A stretch of 64,000 nt of DNA from contig SWDT01000016.1 in assembly GCA_009193035.1 (NCBI GenBank), forward strand, positions 682,001-746,000, in the 5' to 3' direction. The position numbers and the translations under genes are program-made. Source of the stretch: Halicephalobus mephisto (Eukaryota; Nematoda; Chromadorea; Rhabditida; Panagrolaimidae). Below the pieces are notes generated by a model. It did no database searches, was not told the origin of the DNA, and saw only the letters and a list, made by a program, of their open reading frames with translations. Shown here piece by piece: positions 21,978 to 34,186 of this stretch (its first letter is position 1; each line of letters opens with the position of its first letter).

Positions 21978-24047
21978 ATGGGTCTTGGAAAGACTGTTTT
22001 TATTTCAGTTATTTTTGGATTTCTATTTTTTGGTAAGTTGTTTGATAAAAATTGATATATGAAATTTGACTTTTTAGGAACTAGTATCTTCACCGAAGCT
22101 TCAGATGACGAGGAACGGCTGATGGTGGACATTTTCCGCGGGTACAACTCCCTGATCCAACCAGTGAAGAACCTGAGTCAGACGCCGATTGTCGTCAGGA
22201 TAGCATTGCAGCTCGTGTTGCTCATCAACGTCGACGAGAAGGATCAGATTATGCACACCAATGTCTGGTTAACTTTGGTGAGGATTTTCAATGTTAAAAA
22301 AATAAGAAAAAAGTGAATTAAATTTATAAAAAACAAATTTCTAAAATAGTTTCGACGTGAATTTTCGGAATTTTAATTTTGAAGTTTAAATTTCAAACTT
22401 TTCCGTGAAATTTCGGAAGATTTTAGAAATTACTGGATTCTGGGAAATTGTAGAACTTCAAGATTCTAAAACCTACGAAATTCCAACTTCAAAAAACAAC
22501 ACAAATTCATCTTGGAACATAAATTATGTTTTTCTTACTAGATTTCTTCATTACAAAGTAAATTTCGAAATTTCAGAAATGGAAAGATTTCCAAATGTCT
22601 TGGAATCCTACCAACTACGGTAACATTAAAGAAATCCGAGTGGCTCCGGATAAGGTCTGGCTTCCGGATATAGTTCTGTTCAACAACGCCGACGGGAACT
22701 ACGAAGTCTCTTTCATGTGCAACGTGGTCATCAACCACAAAGGAGACATGCTGTGGGTGCCTCCGGCCATCTACAAGTCCTCTTGCATCATCGACGTGGA
22801 GTTCTTCCCGTTCGATGAGCAAGTCTGTAATCTCGTCTTCGGCAGTTGGACTTACAACGAGAACGAAATCACATTAGAGTTCGAGCAAGCAGAGTGGATA
22901 GATCTCAGTGAATACGCCCCCAGCTCCATCTGGGACGTCATAGATGCCCCTGCGGCACTCGTCAACAAAAGAAGTCGAATAGAATTCCAATTAAGAATCC
23001 GCAGAAAAACCCTATTCTACACCGTAGTCTTAATCATTCCTACAGTACTGATGGCTTTCCTATCCATGGCGGTCTTCTTCCTTCCAACGGATTCTGGAGA
23101 AAAAATGACCTTGACCATCTCCGTCCTTCTGTCCATCGTGGTCTTCCTGTTGCTGGTTTCCAAAATTCTACCTCCAACTTCATCGACGATTCCGTTGATG
23201 GCCAAGTATTTGCTGCTGACCTTTGTCCTCAACGTCATCACCATTCTAGTTACCGTAATCATTATCAATATTTACTTCAGAGGACCCACTACCCACAGGA
23301 TGCCCAAGTGGGTACAGACTACTTTTCTTACTGTAAGTTGGGGAACTTCCAAGACTAGAGATAAATCAGATTTCATTGAATTATTAATTTAAAAATCCTT
23401 GATTTCTTACGGTTTTAATTATCAGTTACCAAGTTTAAATTAATAATTTTCTCAATGAAATTAAGTAATTCCTATTCCGTAATTCAGGTGATGCCAAAAC
23501 TCCTCTGTATGAAACGCCCCAAGCCCGTTATGAGGAAGGAACCTCCAATTGTCAAACCCAAAAACGGACTCATGGCCCTTCCCGGGGTTGGCCACTTTTC
23601 AGTCAACCCAGCTCATCATCACCCGCTTTGTCCGTCATCTGACCAACCAAAGTAACAGTTACCTCCATTGATTTCACTGCTACTAAATTCACCAATTTTA
23701 GCGCAATACCTCAGACAGATCTCTCTCACACCGACCAAATCCGCCACCCAACTCATGGTACTAGTGCCTTTTATCCTCTCTCCAACGATGCGGTCAGAGC
23801 CATCGATGCTATTGAGTACATAACCGACCATCTGAAGCAGGATGAAACTTACAAGATGTACAGAGACGACTGGAAATACGTGGCCATGATCATCGACAGA
23901 CTGTTGCTCTACGTCTTTTTCGGAATCACTGTAGGGGGAACAGTGGGTATTCTCTTCTCTGCGCCTTACGTCTTTGATCAAATTGATCAGCAGACGGTTC
24001 TAAACAAGCTCAAAATACTCTATAGAAGTGTTGGGGAGATGAGGTGA
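21978..24047 (+). CDS. unc-29: Nicotinic acetylcholine receptor non-alpha subunit, UNC-29-like
   Basis: Five exons: 21978-22032, 22078-22277, 22577-23332, 23488-23651, 23702-24047; 506 residues. A signal peptide is followed by ASDDEERLMVD, the Cys-loop C155-IIDVEFFPFDEQV-C169, then four membrane helices: M1 from TLFYTVVLIIPTVLMAFLS, M2 EKMTLTISVLLSIVVFLLLV, M3 IPLMAKYLLLTFVLNVIT, M4 WKYVAMIIDRLLLYVFFG. There is no vicinal Cys pair before M1, so it is a non-alpha subunit. The M3-M4 loop keeps CMKRPK, LPGVGHFSV and AIDAIEYITDHLK, as in the levamisole-receptor group (UNC-29, LEV-1, ACR-2, ACR-3). The N-terminus, the loop and the IDQQ C-terminus fit UNC-29 best. It should form a muscle cation channel with alpha subunits. 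LEV-1/ACR-2/ACR-3 remain possible. Confidence 0.88.
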
Positions 24048-24128
24048 TTGAAAGTAGGAATAAATTGTTACAATTAGTAACAAATTTATGAATCAAGAAA
24101 ACAAAACCAATGATCTTAACAACCACAT

Positions 24129-24633
24129 TTAAGCCTTCTTGGAAGCCTTACGGACCTTGGCGAGCTCAACTGCAATAAGGCTGTTGCGGAGCTTCTTGAG
24201 TCGCTGAACTTTGTAGCGTTGGAAATCATTGAGAGTGGAGCGCTGAAAAGGTAACGAATAACAATCAGCCGATATAATGCAACTCACAGTCTTCTTGGCT
24301 TGAAGCTTCTTGGCCCAGGTTGTCTCATTCCACTTGGAAGTGATGCCAGCTTCGTCGTAGGCCTTCTTGATACCACCAGTACGTTGTCCAACACGAATCT
24401 TAATCTTGAACTTGGTCAGCTGAATATCCTTGAAGTTCTTGATGGAACGAGGAACACCAGTTGAGGGGCCGTCGACGAGGAGCTAAAGTCCCGATATAAA
24501 ACCTCCTCGAAGCACTATGAACACTCACCTTAGTTCCATCAACAACGTTGGCGATAACAGCGAGTTTTCCCTCGTCATTACCCCTAGCAATGTAGACCAC
24601 ACGGCCGATCTCGACAAACTTGTTGAAGATCAT
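24129..24633 (-). CDS. rpl-14: 60S ribosomal protein L14 (eL14)
   Basis: Minus-strand exons 24529-24633, 24288-24482 and 24129-24242; 137 residues, the normal size. It starts MIFNKFVEIGRVVYIARGND and contains the KOW-type segment GKLAVIANVVDGTKLLVDGP, then KFKIKIRVGQRTGGIKKAYD and a basic C-terminus, RSTLNDFQRYKVQRLKKLRN, ending RKASKKA. This is diagnostic for eL14 of the large ribosomal subunit. An acceptor (ttttag) lies 5 nt before the ATG, which suits spliced-leader trans-splicing. It is divergent from DDX1 and convergent with the UNC-29-like gene, whose stop is only 81 nt away. Confidence 0.95.
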
Positions 24634-25055
24634 GGTACCTAAAAGGATCCTAATTAGAAAGAACCGAAGAGAAAAAAGTTGTGGATTTCGGGAAACGCGG
24701 ATATTGCCAGTGTAAAATATATTAGAAATCCACTTTTAGAGTGGAAACTACAAAGAAAACACTAAAATTAACAAGCCTATCATAGGAGAATATTCGTGGA
24801 ATAAAATTAACGCGAAAAAACAGCAATTTTTATATGGAGAAAGCAAAAAGAACGAGGAACAATGAAACGAACGAGAGAAGAACGAAGCAAGCAAGATTAC
24901 GGTTCATATGGTCTTTTCGCGGCGGGACCTCCACACTGGCAGGAAACAAGGGGAACTTGGTCAGCAACTTTCGTCACTGAACCTTTGATTCGTCTTCGAT
25001 TTTCTTTCTTAATTTCCCACCTTCTGTTTTTCTGTCAGTAATAAGTTACTCCGAG
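24634..25055. promoter_or_regulatory. Shared divergent promoter region of rpl-14 and DDX1
   Basis: A 422-nt interval between two divergently read start codons. It contains a purine-rich GAACGAG/GAACGAA cluster (24850-24890) and a GC-rich block around 24915-24965, unlike other intergenic DNA here. The 3' part has a tctgtcag acceptor-like site before the DDX1 ATG. Confidence 0.5.
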
Positions 25056-27512
25056 ATGACTGCTTTTGCCGAACTCGGCATGTTGCCGGAATTAGTTGCT
25101 GTTGTGGATGAAATAGGATGGAAGTAAGTTTTTACACTGATTCATACCCTATATATGAAATCTGTCTTTAGTCTACCCACAGATATTCAGCAAGATGGTA
25201 TTCCTGCTATTCTTGGTGGAGCTGATGTCTGTATGGTAAGGACCTTTAAAAGTAACGAGATGCTGATGGATTCTTTAGGCTGCTGAAACTGGTTCAGGAA
25301 AAACGGGTGCTTTCTGCTTGCCTATCCTGCAGATTGTTTGGGAAACTATGAAAGACACCAAAGCGGGGAAAAGGAAAGCTATCAATCGTAAGTTCATGAA
25401 TGAGGAAATTACTTTTATGAGGATATCCGATTCTAGTTGAGGAGGACTCCTGGAACTTGAATGTTTTCGATCGTGAACCCTCCCTCGGGATAGACAGAGA
25501 ATCTCTCATTTGTGAAAGTACTCATCCCAAGGCTTGGAGTGGTGGACGAGCTAACAAAGGAGTTTTTGGGAAAGGCAAATACTACTACGAGGCCAAAATT
25601 GTCAAAGATGGTCTTTGTCGTGTTGGGTGGTCAACTATTGATGCCGCTCTGAACCTTGGAACTTGTCCTGATGGCTTTGGATTTGGAGGAACTGGGAAGA
25701 AGTCTAATGCTGGCAATTTTGATGACTATGGGGAATCTTTCACGGTGGGTGATGTTATTGGATGTTATCTCAATCTCGACAAAGGGTCTATTTATTTCTC
25801 CAAGAATGGAGTGGAATTCCCAACTGCTTTTCCTATTAAACAAGCATTGATTAACTCTACTTTCTATCCTGCATTTGTTTTGAAGAAGAGCCAGTTGAAG
25901 TTGAATTTCGGAGATACCCCATTTGATTTCCCTCCGAAAAATGTAAGTTTCCATTCCAGGTTCCGGAATACTGATTAGCTTTTTCAGGATTTTATTGGAG
26001 TAACAGAAGCCCCCAAAGAGAACATAGAGATTTCCCAGAAACAAGGATTTGCTCAAGGCAAGATTGAGGGTAAAAGGCCAAATAATGCTCCTCTCTGTAT
26101 TATTTTTGAGCCAACGAAGGAGCTCGCTGAACAGACTCATGAACAGATCAATCTCTTTGGAAGGAAACTAGATGCACCGAAGTTGAGAACACTTCTAGTA
26201 ATCGGCGGTATTCCAATCAAAGAACAGCTTGATGCATTACAGGAAGGAGTCGACATTGTGACTTGCACCCCTGGAAGAGCTTTTGACCTCATAGGACAAG
26301 GGAAAATTAAACTATCCCACGTTAGATTCTTTGTTCTCGACGAGGCTGATGGACTTGTTTCTGGACCTCAAGATTACTCAAGAAAGTTGATGGAGATCTA
26401 CCAAGAGATCCCGAAATTTGCTTCAGATGGCTCTGTTCTTCAGATGATCGTCTGCTCAGCTACTCTTCACAATGATGGAGTTCGAAGATTGGCGGATGCC
26501 GTTATGCATTTCCCTCAATGGATTGATCTGAAAGGCCAAGATGTTGTGCCTGAGACCGTTCACCAAGTTATCTGTTTGGTTGATCCTGTGGCGGACAAGA
26601 GCTGGATTAGATTAAGGTCTAAGTCTGGGTCTTGTATCAAAACAGATGGAATTCATGCCAAGGATCAAATTAGACCAGGAAGTGATAATCCAGAAACGCT
26701 GTCTGAAGGCGTCAAAGTACTGAAGGGAGAGTATGTTTTGAAGGCCATCAATCACTTCCAAATGGACCAGTGTATCATCTTCTGTAGAACGAAATTGGAT
26801 TGTGATCACTTGGAAGGCTTCCTAACTAGTCAAGGAATTGGTATGTATGTTTATTTTTGGGTTTTTCTGATTTAACTCTACAGATTACACTTGTACTTGT
26901 CTTCATGGTGATAGATCAGCTGGTGAGCGAACGGAAAACCTCGCTAAGTTTAAACAAGGGGACGCTAGGTTTTTAATCTGTACCGATGTTGCTGCTAGAG
27001 GTATTGACGTCAGTGGTGTTCCGTTTGGTTGGTTTTATTTGATTGACACTTTAATTGTAAATACTTTAGTGATAAATATGACATTGCCTCCTCCTGACGA
27101 GACAGCGAGTTATGTTCATCGAATTGGTCGTGTTGGACGAGCTGATCGAATGGGACTAGCAATTTCTTTGATCTCAACAGTACCGGAAAAGGTTTGGTAC
27201 CACAAATGTCGAGATCGTTACTGCACCAACACGAAATTAATAAATCAAGGAGGTTGTTCCATCTGGTACAATGAGATGCAGAGCTTACAGGAGATTGAAG
27301 ACCATCTGGGGATCACTATTAACAAAGTTTCCACAGACTTTGAAGTCCCGGTTAATGAATACGATGGCAAGATCACTTACGGGCAAAAAAGAAACGAAGA
27401 GCAAGTTAAGTTTGAACTGACTCAGGCTGCAGTTGAACTATCTGGTCGAGCTCATGAATTGTTTACATTAGAACGAGAAGCCCAATTGAGTTACTGGAAG
27501 TTACTTTCATGA
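25056..27512 (+). CDS. ddx-1: ATP-dependent RNA helicase DDX1 (DEAD box with SPRY insert)
   Basis: Seven exons: 25056-25123, 25172-25235, 25279-25387, 25437-25942, 25988-26840, 26884-27027, 27070-27512; 728 residues (human 740). The DEAD-box core is split by a SPRY domain, the hallmark of DDX1. Motif I is AAETGSGKT; then SPRY ([20 protein letters not shown] through [14 protein letters not shown]); motif Ia PTKELAEQ; motif Ib TPGRAFDL; motif II LDEADG; motif III SAT; motif IV IIFCRT; motif [10 protein letters not shown]; motif [14 protein letters not shown]1 acts in RNA metabolism: tRNA-ligase complex, R-loop and RNA clearance at breaks, 3'-end processing. Intron 6 has a gttggt donor and removes an in-frame 42-nt segment to give [13 protein letters not shown]. 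Confidence 0.95.
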
Positions 27513-28439
27513 GATGAAACACTACATAAACCAACGACATCTTTGTTCACAAAATCGTAAGGAGCTGTGATCGATTTGTTATTGCGAGAAAACGATTGTG
27601 TCTCGGATCGCCTGCAGCAAAGCGGATTGCAAACTTTTTCTCCGGAGTGGTTATTAGAGCAATCCATCTTTTTGTCTAGTCTCGGACTGCGAGATCCAAT
27701 TATGCGTTCTTCAGAACTGATTGCGTGAACTTGGTCTATTTTTATTTGTTTTTTATAAAATCAACAATACGAAGTCACGGAATCATTGACTCATTTTATA
27801 CACTTTTTTTGTTTTGAGTAGAATTGTATTTTTTGGGTCTTTGTGGTTCAAAATGTTGGTTGTTTAAAAAATTATAAAAATAATTAATAGTTATAATTCG
27901 ATTTTGTAATTTTTAGAGCGTAATCGTCCGATTTTATTTTTTTATTGACCGGAAACTGATCTGGCTTGACTTGGTGAGCCAGTTTTTGATTTTTCCGTTT
28001 GAATATAAAATAAAAAATAATTTTATCGATTGTGGAGGTGGCTATTGAAATTTTACGTCAGAAGGTTTGTCTATAATTTGGCCATCTCCTTTTTCTGAAT
28101 TTTTCTATAAAAATAATCACATGTTTTATTTAGTGATAAGGATTGGCCGATCTGTGGATTCTTTTGCTTGTTGTTGAAACTAACATTTTTGGCCAAAAAA
28201 TTGGTTAATTAAATTAATTTAAAACTCGATTTACCTTTGAAAATTTTTTTGTTTTTTTCTCAAAGTAGCCAGAGGGAATTTAACGTTACAGAAATGGAGT
28301 TGATGGAATGTGAATTGGGGAATTTTATTTTTAATTAGTAGACGTGTAAAAAGAAATTCAATGAACTCGCTTAGAGGTCAAATGGGATTATTTTTGAAAT
28401 TGGGTTTATTGGTCCATCTAAAAATTGATAGAGAATAAA

Positions 28440-28810
28440 AAGAGTAAATCGCGGATAGTGTCCACGATAGACCGAAAATTGTCCTTTAGTCACTATTCTT
28501 TCATTTGACCTTAAAGTCCATTTTGTATTATTTTTCTACGTTTAAACACTATCCAATTCTGAATAAAGTCAAAGTTGGATAGTGACTGAGGCGTTGTAAA
28601 AGTATCGATTCCAGTCCCTATCCTAGTTTTACGAATTTCTCCGAGAACTGGATAGTGTCTAATTTAAATAATTTCTTCTATTTCTAAACACTGTCCTAAT
28701 GTTTTTGAATAACATTGAAGTTGGATAGTGACTGAAAAGATTTGAAACTATCAATTTCGGTCACTATTTTTACTTATTTCATCATCATTTGGATAGTGTC
28801 TAAAATATAA
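28440..28810. repeat. GATAGTG/CACTATC interspersed array, block 1
   Basis: About nine hits to gatagtg(t/a)c(t) or its complement at ~30-60 nt spacing, alternating in orientation. The part 28655-28800 is the reverse complement of segments at about 33017-33172 and 39750-39900. Confidence 0.75.
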
Positions 28811-30739
28811 TAGTCAGATTATAGACATCCAGAAATAATTTAATTAGATTTAGTATTTTGAATAATGATAAAAAAGAATGAATTTTATGTCTGTAAACAC
28901 CATCCACCCTCGTTTCGAATTTACGACTTAAATTAATTTCTTTATTTGTCCATGTTTACAGCGTTCCAGATCCCTACCCCCATCGTCGTCGGCGTTAAGA
29001 CAGGTTTTGTTCTCTACATGTTATTTTAACCGATCGATGGACCTGTTATTGATGCACACCTAAGTAAACATAATTTAAAAAATTACTTTTCTCGATAAAA
29101 TTTCATTTAGGCCGTGTTTCTACGCGTGAATTGGTTCAATCAACAAGATCGAGAACCATGAACGAGCCTTGAACGGGCGAAACAAAAACCGGAATAGAAA
29201 ATTTTTCGTTATTTTGGTTTATTTCTCAATGATTGATCTCGTTATTATCAGTTGGGAATTTTTATTTTTTGGAAAATTTTTCTTTTTATAGCCAAGAGTT
29301 CATTTGACGAACATGTTTTTTTAATTTTTTTGAAAATAATGGATCTTTGATGACGAAATAACAGGTGCTCAGAGAACATTGGTTTTTTGGATTTTGCCCA
29401 TTTATGAAAATGGAAAAATCTGTAATTATAAGTCAAGGCTATTCTGGTTCATCCGGATCTAAAATTATTTCGTCAAAATATCCGAAATTCTTTAAAATTT
29501 AAAAAGGAGAAATCGCCATGGGAGAGTTATATTGTTTTTAAAAATGATATAGAATGGTCCTATAGCGGCATTTTCTGACGTTATGAAGCCTTTCTAATTT
29601 TTTACTTTTCTCTAATTCTCTGTCAGACTAAAATGAAAAAAAAACTCGAGCGTCATTCGTCTCGCCCTCATTTCGCGTGCCAGATTTCCCTTGTTAAATG
29701 AGTTCTGTGGTAGGATAAACTGGTCTTGATTGTTGATGAGGACAGTTTTCCACGCCCAAAAAACGTCTAAAATGGATAATTTGACGTGTATTTTCGGGTG
29801 AATTTTTTATTTTAAAATTAACAAGAGAAAAACTACTTAAATCGGGTTTTGAAATTGATTATATATCATGTCAAAGCTCTTCAAATATTTATTCAGAATC
29901 CGCGATTCGTTTTTCTGAGCGTTTTTCTAAAATTCGAAAATTTGAAAATTTTTAAAATTTCATATATCAACTTTAAAAATATAATTTTTTACTATTTCAT
30001 CAATTTCGGTAACTTTTTAAAATGATTAAATTTCAATTTTATTTAAATTTTTAATTTTAGAAAAAAATTTTCATATATCAAAAATTCGGAATTTTTAGAA
30101 CATTCAGTTTTAAAATTTTATTTTGCAAAAAAGTATTAATCCGAAACTAGGATATAAAAAGTTATAATATATCTGATTTCGAAAGATTGACGTAAATAAA
30201 ATCCTTTTTTGTCGAAATATAATCCGAAATTCCGAAAGCAATTTCAGTATCGTTTTGTATCTTGCTAATTTCCCATGAAATTTGACCCATGACCTGGCTT
30301 TGATTCTAAATTGAATTTTTCCAATTTTTTTGATTTTAATTTTGGACAAAACTAGCTTCGTTTTCATCTTTTTCAATTTTCCGAAAAAAATATTTAACGA
30401 TTTCTTGATCGGTTCCGTTTTATTGGTTTAAGTCTGGATGCTCTCCGATTTGATAGCTTTCAAGTCGGGATCTCGAGTTTGTTTCACTTTTAATTTCCCC
30501 GACAATTTAAGCAAAATTAAAAGATCCGAAAACTTGATAAAATTTAATTTGCAATTTTTAAATCCCGCTGAGATTCTGGAGGAATGATGATGCAACAAAA
30601 AGGACAAATTTTAAATAGTTTTATATGCGACTGACATGAGTCAGAAGTGGGTTATTATCTCGAGTTAGATGATGAGTATGTGATTAAAACTGAATTCGAA
30701 TAATTTTTTATTTTTGCGGAGTTTTCGTTGAGGTAAATA

Positions 30740-31260
30740 CTATCTTTGAGTATCCAAAAATTAAATTTCAGTCACTATTCTTCAATTTCGAATAGTGTCC
30801 ATAAAAATTGATTTTTTATAAACATCATTCTAAATAAAAAGAAACTAGGATAGTGTTTATCGTTGTTCAAAAATTAAATTTCAGTCACTATTCTTCAATC
30901 TCGAATAGTGTCCATCTAGACTGATTTTTTCTTATTGTAAACATTGTTCTAAACTAAAAAAATTAAAATAGTGTCTCTGATTGCTCGAAAACCGATTTTT
31001 AAGTCACTGTTCTTCAATCTCGAACGGTGTCTATCTAGATTGATTTTTTTCTTTTTATACACATTATTTCAGACAAAAACAAAACTAGGATAGTGTCTAT
31101 AATTTGCGAGAATCTTTATTCACTATTCTTCAGTGTAAAGATAGTATCTATTCAGACCGCTGTTCTATTTTTAGGTGCTGTCTAAATCTTTTTTGAGTTC
31201 AATAAAATCAAAATCGGATAGTGATTGAAGCACTGTAAAAACCACCAATTTCCGTGACTG
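30740..31260. repeat. GATAGTG/CACTATC array, block 2 with ~100-nt tandem units
   Basis: Repeats of the form ttcagtcactattcttcaat...aatagtgtcc...attgattttttc occur three to four times at roughly 105-nt period, then decay. Confidence 0.75.
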
Positions 31261-31799
31261 CGGTATTTCCATTTATTCTAGAATTTAGGCAATGTTTAAA
31301 AAGAAAAAATATCACTCCATATGGAGACTATGATTTTTGCCCTTGTAATTATTTTAGATAATGTATACTTTGATCATTGAAAAGTTCTTTAGACATTTTC
31401 CAATTTTTTATCTAGCTGTCCTAATTACTGTTTTCTTTAAAGTTTTTTGCTCTTTCTAATTCCCGTTGCAAATAATTTTTTACGTCAGCACTCAGTCAGT
31501 CAGTATCCATTCCAAATTGCCTCAGGCAATAACCACTTTCTCTTTTTACCACGCGGCTTTATCTTATCTTCTTTCCAAATTTTTCTCCTAGATTGACAGC
31601 GAGAAAAACGGCTCCAATCGGCTGATTTCGATGTTTCTCTTTTGTTCCTGAATTGATAAAACTGAAAATAAGTATTTTAGTGGTTCCATCAGAGACAATT
31701 TCGTTCATTATTTTTGAACAAAAATGGATTTGCGTCTTATTTTTCGAGTTATCTCTGAGAAAGTTGAATGTTTTGAAAACGAAAGAATGGAAGGAATGT

Positions 31800-32460
31800 T
31801 GGAAAATGGACAAAATTGATAATGGATAATGACTAAGTTCAAATATTTTAGATATTGTCTATATAATCCAAAATTAGTCACTATCCAAGATAAACCTTAC
31901 TCAAAGTAGTTTCGAATAGTGTCTGTAATTATTTAGAAATGGTCAATTCAGTCACTATCCAAAATTACTCTACGATTATGAGGAAAGAAATCTTGGATAG
32001 TGATTGGAATAACGATTTTTTGTAATTTTGGACACTATCCAAAATTCGAACTTTCAAAACGACGAAATTGGATGGTGTCAAAAATAGAAAATAAATCACT
32101 CTTTTTAGATAGTATCTAAATTTGGTTCGAAATTCTTCAGATGTATTTTCGGATAGTGACTGATGAAAATAATTTTCTCATTTTTGTGGACACTATCCAC
32201 ATTCGTTTTTATTTTCTCAATAGCAATTTTTGGACAATGATTAATACCATAATTTTTGAATTTTTTTAGATACTATTCAAATTGGTTTTTTACTACTCAA
32301 TTTCGGATAGTGACTGATGAAAACAATTTTCTTATTTTTGTGGACACTATCCAAATTTGTTTATTCTCAAAATAATCAATTTTGGATAGTGACTAGTGAA
32401 AACGGTTTTTGCATTTTTGCAGATACTATCCGAACTTATTTTTTTTCAAAATAAGTTCTA
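31800..32460. repeat. GATAGTG/CACTATC array, block 3
   Basis: Alternating gacactatcc and ggatagtgac motifs about every 50 nt, with recurring tttttgtggacactatccaa and tttcggatagtgactgatga. Unit spacing suggests tandem amplification of an inverted pair. Confidence 0.75.
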
Positions 32461-32911
32461 GAAGTGTTTCAAGTTCTTTGAAAACTGCTCCTTTACATTC
32501 CCTTATCCAAGTCCCCCTCCCACTTTGCCTGTCCGATATTCCTTTCATCTTTACAGGTTTTCTGGGAATGTTTTGAAAGGGAAAGATGACAGGAAGGAAT
32601 CCGCAGCTGGAGGAAGCCTCGCGTCCTTGTCAGCCGTTGGTCAGCAAATTGAGCGCGCAAGCTTGTTGTTGCGCAAAAAGAATTTGAAAAATTTTGGCTC
32701 TGCGTCCATTCGACCTCTGAATAAACATCTTATTTTTGACTTATCTAAGATTATTATTTCAATCATTTCCGTTTACAGTAAAACATTCTTTTGTTTAGTC
32801 CCTATTTAACTTTTCCATTGTCATCTGTTAGTGATGGTTGCAGTGGTTTTGTTTCGGTTTTTTAAAAATTTTGACGTTTGTAAAATGGTATTTTTAGTTT
32901 TGAAACTCGCA

Positions 32912-33255
32912 TAATGACTGAGAGGAACGATTCTTTTTCGAAAATGATGTTATTTAAAATCGTCTTGAGTGCAGGTTTGGATAGTGTTCATTTTAGACTA
33001 TCTTCTTCTACTTTTAGACACTATCCAATTGACGATGAAATAAGTAAAAATAGTGACCGAAATTAGTAATTTCAAATCTTTTCAGTCACTATCCAACTTC
33101 AATGTTATTCAAAAACATTAGGACAGTGTCTAGAAATAAAAGAAATTATTTAAATTAGACACTATTCAGTATTGAATAACAGTGACTGAAAATTTATTTT
33201 TAGTCTATTGTGAACACTAATTTTCTTCTTTTTCCAATCCGAAATAGTGTTTACA
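32912..33255. repeat. GATAGTG/CACTATC array, block 4
   Basis: Nearly the same sequence as 39641-39990 in the same orientation over ~340 nt (for example gtcttgagtgcaggtttgg shared exactly). Confidence 0.8.
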
Positions 33256-34186
33256 AGTAATGAAATACTAATCTTTTCAATGCCTGTCTAATTTTCGATT
33301 ATGAGGTATTCTGAAATTCAACGCTTTTATCACCTCATTTCTTTATCACGATTAAAGCTGACTCATGAGCCCTCATAAAGCCCTCATGAATCATCCTTTG
33401 ATTTAATTCTTCTCTGGGAGATTCTTTGATAGCCAACATTCAAAACCTGTTTTTTCTAATTTCGTCTGCAAATTTCGTGCAAATCGTCAATTTTCCTCAA
33501 AAATATCTTCTTTAAACAAGTCAAATATCTACAATTATTATTTTTAAGAGAAAAATTTGTTTTTCAAAAATGGTTTTTCCTCGAAATTTGCCGAAAATAG
33601 ACATGGAATAATTTTCTGTCAAAATTGGCCATAAAAGAATCGCGGAATATTCCCAAGACCGGATTTGCCGCAAAAAGCCAGCTGGTCCCAAAGACAGCGT
33701 CTCTCATTTATTATTTACCTTTTATGTTTACCGGTTGACCCCACTTGACCGTTCAAGAATAGGTTGTTTTATCTTTTTTGTTTCTCCGGCTGTCAACAAA
33801 TATTAACTAGACGACAGTTGTTGCCATTTGAAAGTTGGAACTTTTGCAGAGTAATTTTTGAAACAAATCCGTTTCTGTTTGAAAAAGTAATTTTTTTCCG
33901 GTTTTCTATTTGATCTCTTCCTCTGGATTCGTCATTCCCGGGTCTTTGTTCTGTTTTCGTGTCAATGTGGGTCTAAACCAAAATTTTTAAAATTAAAACA
34001 AACGCAAAAATTTTAAAATTTATTTTTTCGAATTCTTGTGAAAAAAGTTTTATAAAAATAAAAATAATAAATTTGGTACTTTATTTTTAGAATAGTTTTA
34101 GACATCCGTGTCGAGATAATTCCGAAAATTTATTTGTAATTTTTGTAATGTAATTAATTTAAATTTTTATTTTTAGATAATTAAAA

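Larger units (their letters stand above)
27513..34186. other. 6.7-kb gene-poor region dominated by GATAGTG/CACTATC repeats
   Basis: No complete gene is seen. It holds four repeat blocks (28440-28810, 30740-31260, 31800-32460, 32912-33255), a GC-balanced stretch just after DDX1 (27540-27740), and two exon-like islands with good acceptors at about 28963-29004 and 32559-32740. These could be upstream exons or regulatory DNA of the galectin gene. Confidence 0.55.

Noticed and set aside
28440..32460. CRISPR-like regularly spaced repeats
   Set aside because: Motifs are short, in both orientations and unevenly spaced, in a clearly eukaryotic genome.
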